Positions 1 through 5,647 of a stretch of 5,676 nucleotides of DNA are shown here, one piece after another. The notes beneath the pieces are model-generated. The model was not told where the DNA came from and searched no databases. It was given only the letters and a program-made list of their open reading frames with translations. Both the position numbers and the translations under genes were made by a program. Position 1 is the first letter of the stretch. The number at the start of each line of letters is the position of its first letter. The stretch comes from Deltaproteobacteria bacterium. GTDB taxonomy: Bacteria > Desulfobacterota > DSM-4660 > Desulfatiglandales > Desulfatiglandaceae. Where the stretch lies: contig JAGHDR010000039.1 of assembly GCA_021159825.1 (NCBI GenBank), positions 1 to 5,676 of the forward strand, written 5' to 3'.

Positions 1-1879
1 TGGCAAGCGTAACCGGTCGATACCACATGCCGCCGGATTTCATCTCTTCCCACATCTCATCAAAAGAGCTATAGGATGGTTTCTGACCATTTTCGAATAA
101 TTTGAATTTCCAGGCCGGATTTGACGAATCATATCGAACAAGTCCACCGCCCGCATCAAAGAGACCCTTTGCGCGAACCTGAAGCACTTCTTCGAAGTTT
201 TCCCAAGGGAACGCACTGCCGGTTGCATCGCCCACAGCCTTGGACAGGGAAATAATCACATCGCCAACATTCCGTGTGTTGTTAACGGGTTCCACCACCG
301 GTCTGGAAAGCCCGTAAAGGGGATATTGCAATCCCACAGGCCAGACGGTGTCTTCCATCTTTTCAAGATAATTATGATCCGGCAAAATCAGATCCGCCAT
401 GTTGGCCGTTTCATCGCGGTATGGCGAAAAACTCACAATAAAGGGGATCTTCTCCAGGGCATTCTTGAATCCGCCCCCATCGGGAACGGTAAAAAATGGA
501 TTGGCTGAAAACACAAGAAGTGTATCAACAGGAGATTTGGCACTTTTGTTAACGGCATCGGCAAAATGGTTGATCAGGCTCTGAGCAAAAGGATATGCAG
601 GCGTACCCGCACCATCAATACGCGGCTTTTTAAGACCGTTTGCCGCCACTTCATCAGGCGTAAAATCAGGCAGGGCTGCCAGGGGAAGCGGATCCGGAAG
701 CAAAACACCTCCCGGTCGGTTTATCCTCCCGGCAACAGCATTGAGACTTTGAACCGCCATAAATTCATAAAGGCTGCCGTTCAGGTTGTTTTTTCCTTTC
801 CCGTAGACGGCAACAGGTGCCTTTGCTTTGCTGAAACCATTCGCCAGGGCGATAATGGTTTTTGCATCAACCCCGGTGATTCTTTCCACCTGGGCAGGGG
901 AATATTTTTTCAATACGATGGTCTTAAAGCCAGGCTGATTTTGACCCTCTGAAGACATCAAATCATTAAAACCATAGGTGAACCCATTCACAAACCGCTC
1001 ATCTATACGTCCCTTCTTGATGAGAACATGCACAATTCCCAAAGCCAGGGCACCGTCGGTTCCCGGCCTGGGCGTCACCCAGAAATCCGCTTTGGATGCG
1101 GTATTGGATGCCCGGGATTCAATCTGGACAACCTTTGTTTTACGTTTGGCCGGATTGGCGTCATGCCACATGCCCCACGCATTCATAACCCGGCCGGGGG
1201 CGCCCCAGCCTTCCAGCAGCCCACTCCCGAAGCTCAACACATAATCGGAGTTCTCCAGATCGTAGGCCATGGGGTTTGATTTTCCCTGCATCAGAAGGTT
1301 ACCCATATCATAGGTATCTGTAATCGACGCAGGTCTCACATAATTGGGACTTCCAACCGCCTGCATGAATCTTTCGATCAGCAAGGAAGTGGTCGTGCCC
1401 TCAGCATTTCCGTCAACGGCAGCGATCGCCTCAGGCTTTCCGGCTTTTCGCAGGTTCGCAATTCGACCCGCCAAAATATCATAGGCCTCACCCCAGGTGA
1501 TGTTGACAAACTGGCCTTCGCCCCTGGCCCCGACCCGTTTCATGGGTCCGGGAAACCGCATATCGTTGTTATAGAGCAGCTGAAGACCGCCCATGCCAAC
1601 CGGACAGATTCCCCCGGGATTGATGGGATAATCGGTTCGGCCTTCAATCTTCACAGCCCGCTGGTCGACCTTTCTGACAGAAATACCGCACCCACCCGGA
1701 CAAAGGTTGCAAACGGTTTTTTCTTCCGTAACGGCGCCGGTGGACGGGACAGGCACCCACGGCCAGTTCTGGGTCCATATGGCGACATCATCCGTGATCT
1801 TCCAGGGTAGCGGCGTGACCTGAATTCCCACGACCCCGCCGACGACAGATGCAATGAAATTTCTTCTGGTTATTTTCAT
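1..1879 (-). CDS. qrcB: QrcB-like periplasmic molybdopterin-oxidoreductase-family subunit of the Qrc complex (C-terminus beyond window edge)
   Basis: 626 codons are open from the ATG at 1879 to the left edge with no stop or frameshift; the C-terminus lies outside. The N-terminus carries a twin-arginine signal (TRRNFIA, residues 5-10, then a hydrophobic stretch), so the protein should be exported folded by Tat. Residues 57-92 form a [4Fe-4S] site (C57-x2-C60-x3-C64-x27-C92), followed by LQLLYN and the usual molybdopterin-family fold landmarks (ITWGEA at 127-132, FSANPF at 457-462, ADLILPDHNYLE at 495-506). In Qrc, known from Desulfovibrio, this subunit works with the multiheme cytochrome QrcA and passes electrons from periplasmic cytochrome c3 toward menaquinone. 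The four cluster cysteines are the only cysteines seen, and the basic residue usual after the last one is Val94, so a bound, catalytic molybdenum looks unlikely. The gene follows qrcA by 13 nt. Alternative: another complex-iron-sulfur enzyme such as an ActB or polysulfide-reductase relative. Confidence 0.85.
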   Translation of the reverse strand, partial: MKITRRNFIASVVGGVVGIQVTPLPWKITDDVAIWTQNWPWVPVPSTGAVTEEKTVCNLCPGGCGISVRKVDQRAVKIEGRTDYPINPGGICPVGMGGLQLLYNNDMRFPGPMKRVGARGEGQFVNITWGEAYDILAGRIANLRKAGKPEAIAAVDGNAEGTTTSLLIERFMQAVGSPNYVRPASITDTYDMGNLLMQGKSNPMAYDLENSDYVLSFGSGLLEGWGAPGRVMNAWGMWHDANPAKRKTKVVQIESRASNTASKADFWVTPRPGTDGALALGIVHVLIKKGRIDERFVNGFTYGFNDLMSSEGQNQPGFKTIVLKKYSPAQVERITGVDAKTIIALANGFSKAKAPVAVYGKGKNNLNGSLYEFMAVQSLNAVAGRINRPGGVLLPDPLPLAALPDFTPDEVAANGLKKPRIDGAGTPAYPFAQSLINHFADAVNKSAKSPVDTLLVFSANPFFTVPDGGGFKNALEKIPFIVSFSPYRDETANMADLILPDHNYLEKMEDTVWPVGLQYPLYGLSRPVVEPVNNTRNVGDVIISLSKAVGDATGSAFPWENFEEVLQVRAKGLFDAGGGLVRYDSSNPAWKFKLFENGQKPSYSSFDEMWEEMKSGGMWYRPVTLA

Positions 1880-1887
1880 GGTCATCT

Positions 1888-1894
1888 TCCCTTT
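1888..1894 (-). promoter_or_regulatory. Shine-Dalgarno that decides the qrcB start
   Basis: AAAGGGA overlaps the qrcA stop codon. Two in-frame ATGs follow, at 1885 and 1879. The spacing is 2-3 nt to the first and 8 nt to the second, so the second ATG (protein starting MKITRRNF) is preferred. The overlap of the ribosome site with the qrcA stop suggests translational coupling. Confidence 0.6.
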
Positions 1895-2609
1895 ATTTGT
1901 GACACACGAAACAGGCGTTATTCTGTTCCTGTTCCTTTTCGGTGTGACATTGGGCACAGTCATCCATCTTCATGCGATCCGCATACGTTTTGTTCAGATA
2001 AAATCCGGAAATATTTTTTCCCCAGATGTTGATGCTGTAGCCTGTTAACCGGTTTTCAACATACAACGGCAGCTTTTCGTTGCCTGCAAAATTCCCATGG
2101 CATGTGGCACATGCCATTTTCCCCATTTTCACATGGGCGATATGGGGAAAATAGACACAGTCCGGCTGTTTTGAATAAACAAACCAGGGAACTTCCTTTT
2201 CAGGCTCAACATATTCCACCAGAAAGGCTTTTTCTTCCGGCGTTTCCCCCAGAGGTGACTCAGGATCATCATGGCATTCCGTGCATTTTTCCAATTTGGG
2301 AATACCCGCAAAGCTACCATCCTCTCGAAACCCGTGACAGCTTTGACATTTTTCCCCAGGGGTATCCCCCTCAATGCCATCCACTATTTCCGAATCAAGG
2401 TGCAATGCGTGATTGAAATTAATGGGCTGCGGTTGCTTGGAATAGAGTAATGCGGGAAATACAGCCCAACCCACAATCAGCGCGCCGATCAAGCCTAAAA
2501 CAAAAAAGCCGGCGTCCTGAACCACAAGGCCGAGATTTATCCACCTTGGGACCAAACCGCCATTGGAGGATTGGGTTCCGTTTTCAGCGGAATTCGATTG
2601 GTTTTTCAT
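1893..2609 (-). CDS. qrcA: QrcA-like membrane-anchored multiheme cytochrome c
   Basis: 238 residues. The frame is open further upstream, but the ATG at 2609 has AAGAGG 9 nt before it and begins just ahead of an uncleaved N-terminal membrane anchor (about residues 24-56, INLGLVV...VFPALLY). The rest is periplasmic, with five classical haem c motifs: C88QSCH, C109TECH, C167ATCH, C218AQCH and C233FVCH near the C-terminus. Two F-x-H-x-x-H segments (FNHALH at 65-70, FPHIAH at 154-159) probably give distal haem ligands. A lone Cys151 precedes the second segment. Family knowledge: QrcA accepts electrons from soluble tetrahaem cytochrome c3, reduced by periplasmic hydrogenases and formate dehydrogenases, and hands them to the rest of Qrc. 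Being first in the operon, directly before a qrcB-like gene, supports this name. Alternative: an ActA-type cytochrome of alternative complex III, which has similar spacing of motifs. Confidence 0.85.
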   Translation of the reverse strand: MKNQSNSAENGTQSSNGGLVPRWINLGLVVQDAGFFVLGLIGALIVGWAVFPALLYSKQPQPINFNHALHLDSEIVDGIEGDTPGEKCQSCHGFREDGSFAGIPKLEKCTECHDDPESPLGETPEEKAFLVEYVEPEKEVPWFVYSKQPDCVYFPHIAHVKMGKMACATCHGNFAGNEKLPLYVENRLTGYSINIWGKNISGFYLNKTYADRMKMDDCAQCHTEKEQEQNNACFVCHK

Positions 2610-2671
2610 GGTTGTAAGCCTCTTGCATCCGGTTATGAGTTGAATAAAACGCGGGGCCGACAGCTCCAGGC

Positions 2672-2701
2672 TGTTTACCTGACCGGACCTCATTTTGTCA
2701 A
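2672..2701 (-). promoter_or_regulatory. Putative sigma70-type promoter of qrcAB
   Basis: A perfect TTGACA at 2701-2696 is followed after 18 nt by a weak -10, TAAACA (2677-2672). The predicted start near 2665 leaves a leader of about 55 nt before qrcA. The -35 is convincing, the -10 matches only half the consensus. Confidence 0.4.
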
Positions 2702-2777
2702 GGGAAAAACTCCACACACGACACAAGGCGAGGGCATTTACACCGCACGCCTTTCCGGAATTTCCATGAACAGAGCA

Positions 2778-2963
2778 CTAAAACCTTCTTATTTTTTTTC
2801 GTCGTCTTTTCGCGGCCTTGGCCTGTTTCTTTTTTTTCTGAACACTCGGTTTATCATAAAATCGTCGCTCTTTGATTTCCGAAAAAAAACCTTCTTTGGT
2901 TAACTTCCTTTTTAAATCTTTGATTGCCTTTTCAATCTGATTATCACGAACAATTACTTTCAT
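2778..2963 (-). CDS. rpsU: Small ribosomal subunit protein bS21
   Basis: 61 residues. The protein begins MKVIVRDNQIEKAIKDLKRK and has the bS21 signature: a short N-terminal strand, a helix with EKAIKDLKRKLTKEG (11-25), the conserved EIKERRFYDKPS block (29-40), and a strongly basic tail (KKKKQAKAAKRRRKKIRRF). bS21 sits on the 30S platform near the 3' end of 16S rRNA and assists initiation. The start at 2963 has GAGG 10 nt upstream and matches the family N-terminus, although the frame stays open further upstream. It is slightly shorter than the E. coli protein (71 residues), as is common outside gammaproteobacteria. It lies between rlmD and qrcA on the same strand, with a 168-nt gap before qrcA and no clear terminator. 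The lysine-rich tail is coded by long A-runs. Confidence 0.95.
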   Translation of the reverse strand: MKVIVRDNQIEKAIKDLKRKLTKEGFFSEIKERRFYDKPSVQKKKKQAKAAKRRRKKIRRF

Positions 2964-3021
2964 AGAGACATAACCTCGTCTATTAAAAAAATTCTCTGGT
3001 TCAAAAAAAAACACCTCACAA

Positions 3022-3050
3022 CCAATAGAGATGCTTTTCACCGCCTTCAA
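3022..3050 (-). promoter_or_regulatory. Possible proximal promoter of rpsU
   Basis: TTGAAG (3050-3045) and TATTGG (3027-3022) are separated by 17 nt, about 60 nt before the rpsU start. Matches are 4/6 and 3/6. The area is A/T-rich, so chance matches are likely. Confidence 0.25.
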
Positions 3051-3095
3051 CAGCGAACGAATTCTAATTTTTCATCATTTATGTATGGAGCACTG

Positions 3096-3230
3096 TCACA
3101 TCAATATCGGGTCCACCTGTTGAATATGCGATGAAAGTTCAAAAGCTCTCTTATGTCGGGGGGGCATATGGCATCTGCCGGGACCGTAGGGCCTCGCAAC
3201 AAATAATTCCAACGATAAACCTACGGCCAT
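3096..3230 (-). CDS. Possible 44-residue small protein in the rpsU leader
   Basis: No family recognised. The ORF begins MAVGLSLELFVARPYG and ends HIQQVDPILM before a TGA at 3098-3096. Its support comes from the signals in front of it. AAGGGGGTGAT differs at one base from the ideal anti-16S pairing sequence and sits 6-9 nt before the ATG. A strong promoter (3283-3311) starts transcription about 45 nt upstream. The peptide is short, has one Cys, four His and a proline/arginine-rich centre, and shows no signal peptide or membrane helix. Its first codons form one arm of the hairpin at 3181-3228, so initiation could depend on RNA folding. It could be a real small protein, a regulatory leader peptide for rpsU, or chance. 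Codon use includes several typically rare codons (ATA, AGA, AGG, CGA), which argues against a strongly expressed gene. Confidence 0.3.
   Translation of the reverse strand: MAVGLSLELFVARPYGPGRCHMPPRHKRAFELSSHIQQVDPILM
3181..3228 (-). other. Imperfect inverted repeat (hairpin) in the rpsU leader
   Basis: Arms 3220-3228 (minus-strand GGCCGTAGG) and 3181-3190 (CCTACGGTCC) pair over nine bases with one bulged base; the loop is 29 nt. No T-run follows on the minus strand, so it is not an intrinsic terminator. It begins on the last base of the small ORF's ATG. Confidence 0.45.
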
Positions 3231-3282
3231 AATAAATCACCCCCTTTGCGCGAATTACATCCTTCATTTTACTTAGCCTCAT

Positions 3283-3311
3283 AGTGTAATTTTAAAAAAA
3301 AGTTTTGTCAA
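3283..3311 (-). promoter_or_regulatory. Strong sigma70-type promoter for the rpsU leader transcript
   Basis: Perfect TTGACA (3311-3306), a 17-nt A/T-rich spacer with eight consecutive T, and TACACT (3288-3283, 4/6). It lies just past the rlmD stop codon. Transcription would begin near 3276 and give a leader of about 310 nt before rpsU, which includes the small ORF and the hairpin. Confidence 0.6.
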
Positions 3312-3317
3312 TCTTGT

Positions 3318-4730
3318 TCAATCTCCGGATGTTTTTTTTCGAAGGGAAAGCTTGGCAACCGCCTCAATATGGAATGTATGGGGGAACATGTCAACAGGCT
3401 GTATTTCCTTTAATTCGTAATCTTCCACCATGGTTTCCAGATCTCTGGCTAGCGTTGTGGGATTGCATGAAACATAAATGATTCGTTGAGGTCCAAGGGC
3501 CATTGTTTCAGCCAGTACATCCTTGTGCATTCCCGTACGCGGCGGATCGATGATCATTAGATTCGGCTTAAACCCTATACCCCCTAGTTTTTCACGAATA
3601 TCGCCACATACAAACTGACAGTTCCGAACACCGTTTTCCAAAGCATTCCTATGGGCGTCCGCTGTTGCGCTTTGGCTGATCTCTATGCCGGTCACGGAGC
3701 GAACCCGATCTGCCAGGAAAATCGGAATGGTCCCCGTACCACTGTACAGATCAAGTACCTTTTCCGACCCTTTTGGATTGGCATAACGGAGCACCTGTTC
3801 ATACAATTTCAGGGCAGAGGATGTGTTGGTTTGAAAAAACGAATTTGCCGAGACCCGGAAGCTGAAGGGACCGATTTTGTCATTGATGAATCCATCTCCC
3901 CTGAGCACCTGTTCTTTTTCTCCAACGGCAATGGAAGCCTTTCGCCCGTTGATATTGTTAACAACCGTTTTGATACCCGTAAATTTTCGGCAAAGGCGGT
4001 CAGCCAGGGGCTGAACCGTGGATACATTATTTTCCGAGGTCACCAGATTGACCATCCACCGGTCAAACGCTGCAGAATGCCGAAGGGTCAAATAACGCCA
4101 GAAGCCTTTATGGCTTTTCAAACCGTAGACCGGAACGTCCGATTCCTTTACATATTGACCCACTTCCCTCAAAATGTTGTTTCCCATTTGCTGTTGCAGC
4201 AGGCATGCCGCCATATCAATGACCTTATGATATGTTCCGGGCACATGGAGCCCCAAGGCAAAACCCTCGCTTTTCTCTTTAAGGGGCAGTTCATGGGGAA
4301 GATACCACCGCCTGTCAGAGAAGGAAAACTCCATTTTGTTTCGGTACCCAAAAATATTTTCAGAAGGGAGCAGTGGTCGAACCATCACATCTTTCAACCC
4401 TGCAATACGCTCAAGGGGTTCTTTTATGTGTTCCCGTTTAAAGACCAATTGTTTTTCATAGGCCACATGCTGCCACTGGCAGCCACCGCAGTAACCCGCA
4501 TATGGACAGGCAGTTTCAATTCGATCTGATGATGCATCCAGTAATTCTACAAGCGCTGCCTCCGCATAATCCTTCTTTTTCTTGAATACCCTGGCCAGAA
4601 TTCTGTCACCGGGCACAGTGCCCCGCACGAAGACCACAAATCCATCCAAGCGGGCGATACCACGCCCCCCATAAGCCATTTTTTCAATGTTCAGTTCAAC
4701 CGTATGCCCTTTTCGCAATTTCATTGTCAT
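3318..4730 (-). CDS. rlmD: 23S rRNA (uracil-C5)-methyltransferase, RlmD/RumA type with [4Fe-4S] cluster
   Basis: 470 residues, close to the family length. A TRAM RNA-binding domain spans about residues 4-62 (EKMAYGGRGIAR, then RGTVPGDRI). The iron-sulfur ligands are C75-x5-C81-x2-C84 and probably C176, the same spacing as RumA. The catalytic domain shows ANSFFQTN (295-302), the SAM motif VLDLYSGTGTI (325-335), DPPRTG (395-400), the nucleophile Cys422 in SCNP, and the base Glu456 in HIEAV. It uses SAM to methylate a uracil in 23S rRNA (U1939 in E. coli for RlmD). The exact site cannot be read from sequence; RlmC/RlmCD-type specificity remains possible. ATGs at 4730 and 4724 both fit; a weak GAG is better spaced (9 nt) for the second, which would remove two residues. 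It has its own promoter and no clear terminator at its 3' end. Confidence 0.93.
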   Translation of the reverse strand: MTMKLRKGHTVELNIEKMAYGGRGIARLDGFVVFVRGTVPGDRILARVFKKKKDYAEAALVELLDASSDRIETACPYAGYCGGCQWQHVAYEKQLVFKREHIKEPLERIAGLKDVMVRPLLPSENIFGYRNKMEFSFSDRRWYLPHELPLKEKSEGFALGLHVPGTYHKVIDMAACLLQQQMGNNILREVGQYVKESDVPVYGLKSHKGFWRYLTLRHSAAFDRWMVNLVTSENNVSTVQPLADRLCRKFTGIKTVVNNINGRKASIAVGEKEQVLRGDGFINDKIGPFSFRVSANSFFQTNTSSALKLYEQVLRYANPKGSEKVLDLYSGTGTIPIFLADRVRSVTGIEISQSATADAHRNALENGVRNCQFVCGDIREKLGGIGFKPNLMIIDPPRTGMHKDVLAETMALGPQRIIYVSCNPTTLARDLETMVEDYELKEIQPVDMFPHTFHIEAVAKLSLRKKTSGD

Positions 4731-4748
4731 GCACTCAATATCTCGAAC

Positions 4749-4784
4749 GGGTTTAACCCCTTACTATTTGACGAAATCATCAAA
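4749..4784. other. Two short inverted repeats in the rlmD leader
   Basis: GGGTTTAACCC (4749-4759) is an 11-base palindrome with an odd centre. TTTGA-8-TCAAA spans 4767-4784. Both lie between the rlmD promoter and its start codon, where they could be protein-binding sites or RNA stems. No regulator family is recognised from them. Confidence 0.3.
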
Positions 4785-4805
4785 TTTTTTGGTCGACGAG
4801 CGCTG

Positions 4806-4834
4806 ACTTTAATGATATCTATAGGCAAAGTCAA
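4806..4834 (-). promoter_or_regulatory. Sigma70-type promoter of rlmD
   Basis: TTGACT (4834-4829, 5/6) and TAAAGT (4811-4806, 4/6) are separated by exactly 17 nt. The predicted start near 4799 gives a leader of about 70 nt before the rlmD ATG. It points away from the plus-strand gene at 4938, for which no convincing promoter was found. Confidence 0.55.
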
Positions 4835-4937
4835 TGGCCCTGCAGATCCCCTAAGCCGTTTTATGCCGATGGGCACAGCAGGGTTGTTATAAAACCACTT
4901 TATCAGGGACCGCTAATGGTTAAGACAGAGATTTGAT

Positions 4938-5303
4938 ATGGCTGAAAAATTGGTAAAAACGATTCTGGATGGATATTTGGGGCCTTTGCTGTTTCTGATG
5001 ATGGCTTTCGGTTCGCCGGCATCGGCTCTTTGTATGGATAACAATGCTGAAGACAAAAGTGAAACGATTGAATCCGCGCTCATAAAAGACAAAGGCGATT
5101 GCGGCATTCTTGTTGACGGCCGGCAATACCGGATTAACGAAGCAACCATTGTTCTTGATCTGTTGGGTAAAGAGATCCTCTTGTGCGACCTGCCCGTTCC
5201 ATGTATCCCCCTGGTGGAATACAAAAGGATCAATGAACTGGACCCTGTCTGCCTTCGAATAGAGATGCGGCGACTTCTGGAAGACTCAAAGGATAAAGGG
5301 TGA
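4938..5303 (+). CDS. Small exported protein of unknown function with five cysteines
   Basis: 121 residues, not recognised. Residues 1-30 look like a Sec signal peptide: Lys4 and Lys7, a hydrophobic core GPLLFLMMAFG (15-25) and an ASA cleavage site after Ala30. The mature protein would start LCMDN. The -1 residue before Cys32 is Leu, so this is not a lipobox. The mature part has Cys32, Cys55, Cys83, Cys89 and Cys105 and reads as a small mixed fold: DGRQYRINEAT (60-70), then IVLDLLGKEILLCDLPVPC (71-89), then a charged C-terminal helix (RRLLEDSKDKG). The GRQYRIN segment is typical of small periplasmic beta-strand proteins but proves no family. The start has GAG 8 nt upstream, a weak ribosome site. 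It is divergent from rlmD, and a hairpin follows 13 nt after its stop, so it is probably monocistronic. Confidence 0.7.
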   Translation: MAEKLVKTILDGYLGPLLFLMMAFGSPASALCMDNNAEDKSETIESALIKDKGDCGILVDGRQYRINEATIVLDLLGKEILLCDLPVPCIPLVEYKRINELDPVCLRIEMRRLLEDSKDKG

Positions 5304-5316
5304 TAGGTCCGATTGA

Positions 5317-5334
5317 GGGCGCAAGTTTGCGTCC
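5317..5334 (+). terminator. Terminator-like hairpin after the exported-protein gene
   Basis: GGGCGCAA (5317-5324) pairs with TTGCGTCC (5327-5334) over eight positions with one G-T wobble. It begins 13 nt after the stop codon. Only a scattered ATTCTTTG follows instead of a T-tract, so termination may be weak or need other factors. Confidence 0.4.
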
Positions 5335-5363
5335 GGCAAATATTCTTTGTAACAGTTCACAGA

Positions 5364-5391
5364 GAGCAGGGAGCAGGGAGCAGGGAGCAGG
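5364..5391 (+). repeat. Tandem 7-base repeat, four perfect copies
   Basis: GAGCAGG is repeated four times without a change (5364-5370, 5371-5377, 5378-5384, 5385-5391), preceded by AGA. It lies about 100 bases ahead of the S23 gene remnant, which also ends in a different 7-base array. Confidence 0.95.
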
Positions 5392-5471
5392 ACGTTATAC
5401 GGAGATTTAAATGCATGTAAAAGAAGAGCACGATTGAGCGACAATATTTGAAAACTTACGCGGCAGAGCCG

Positions 5472-5598
5472 CAGTTGTCAGTACTGGAGGTTATTTTAAA
5501 ATTTGAGGACTTGGAAGTATGGAAGAGGTCTTCACGATTATACGCAGATTTGTACAAACACTTTCAAGATATTATGGGTATGTTTTTACTGACAACTG
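5472..5598. repeat. Perfect 12-base inverted repeat bracketing the S23 remnant
   Basis: CAGTTGTCAGTA (5472-5483) is the exact reverse complement of TACTGACAACTG (5587-5598). The right arm is the beginning of the 7-base array. The 9-base core (ACTGACAAC) recurs at every 7-base step there, so the left arm could pair in several registers. Just outside the left arm a small stem GCGGC-AGA-GCCGC (5460-5472) abuts it. Together they could fold the S23 fragment into the loop of one long stem. Confidence 0.85.
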
Positions 5599-5606
5599 AC
5601 AACTGA
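5496..5606 (+). pseudogene. Truncated S23 / 23S rRNA intervening-sequence four-helix-bundle protein
   Basis: The frame reads KFEDLEVWKRSSRLYADLYKHF from 5499, the typical first helix of the S23 (IVP, four-helix bundle) family, normally about 115-125 residues. GGAGG (5486-5490) is correctly placed, but the codon where ATG is expected is TTA (5496-5498), and there is no ATG, GTG or well-spaced TTG start. The homology stops after about 28 residues, near QDI. The frame then runs through GMFLLTTDN into the 7-base array and ends at TGA 5604-5606. The second to fourth helices, including the conserved segment usually reading like SxPSNIAEG, are missing. This looks like an internal deletion that joined the 5' part of the gene to repeats. 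Family members occur both inside 23S rRNA insertions and as free chromosomal genes; a biochemical role is not established. A functional protein is very unlikely. Confidence 0.75.
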
Positions 5607-5647
5607 CAACTGACAACTGACAACTAACAACTGATAACTGATAACTG
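5588..5647 (+). repeat. Tandem 7-base repeat, eight copies plus a partial one
   Basis: Five copies of ACTGACA (5588-5622), one ACTAACA (5623-5629), two ACTGATA (5630-5643), then ACTG. Variants are grouped at the right end, as expected for an array growing by slippage from the left. Because seven is not a multiple of three and the unit contains TGA, the array puts a stop codon in every plus-strand frame. Confidence 0.95.

Noticed and set aside
566..952. 128-codon open frame on the plus strand
   Set aside because: Antisense to the unbroken qrcB frame; the arginine- and cysteine-rich translation is typical of a shadow frame.
2716..2770. Possible intrinsic terminator after rpsU (minus strand, GGCG ... 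CGCC and TTCCGGAA)
   Set aside because: Stems are short or broken by mismatches, and no T-run follows at the right distance.
2571..2903. 110-codon open frame on the plus strand covering the qrcA start and rpsU
   Set aside because: It crosses two recognisable genes on the other strand; its phenylalanine-rich stretches are the complement of the lysine codons of rpsU.
3151..3267. Second overlapping small ORF in the rpsU leader (38 residues, starts MKDVIRAKG)
   Set aside because: Its GAGG ribosome site would lie at the very 5' end of the transcript predicted from the promoter at 3283-3311. The overlapping ORF at 3096-3230 has far better signals.
3651..4529. 292-codon open frame on the plus strand
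   Set aside because: It lies wholly antisense to rlmD, whose conserved RNA-methyltransferase motifs are on the minus strand. The translation resembles no protein family and has no credible ribosome site.
4884..4912. Possible promoter for the exported-protein gene (TTGTTA, TATAAA)
   Set aside because: No -35 and -10 pair with acceptable spacing could be assembled from these boxes.
5411..5437. Eight-residue ORF (MHVKEEHD) with GGAG upstream
   Set aside because: Too short to support; a ribosome-site match of four bases is expected often by chance.
5588..5647. CRISPR-like look of the direct repeats
   Set aside because: The units are 7 bases long and directly adjoining, with no spacers and no cas genes in view.
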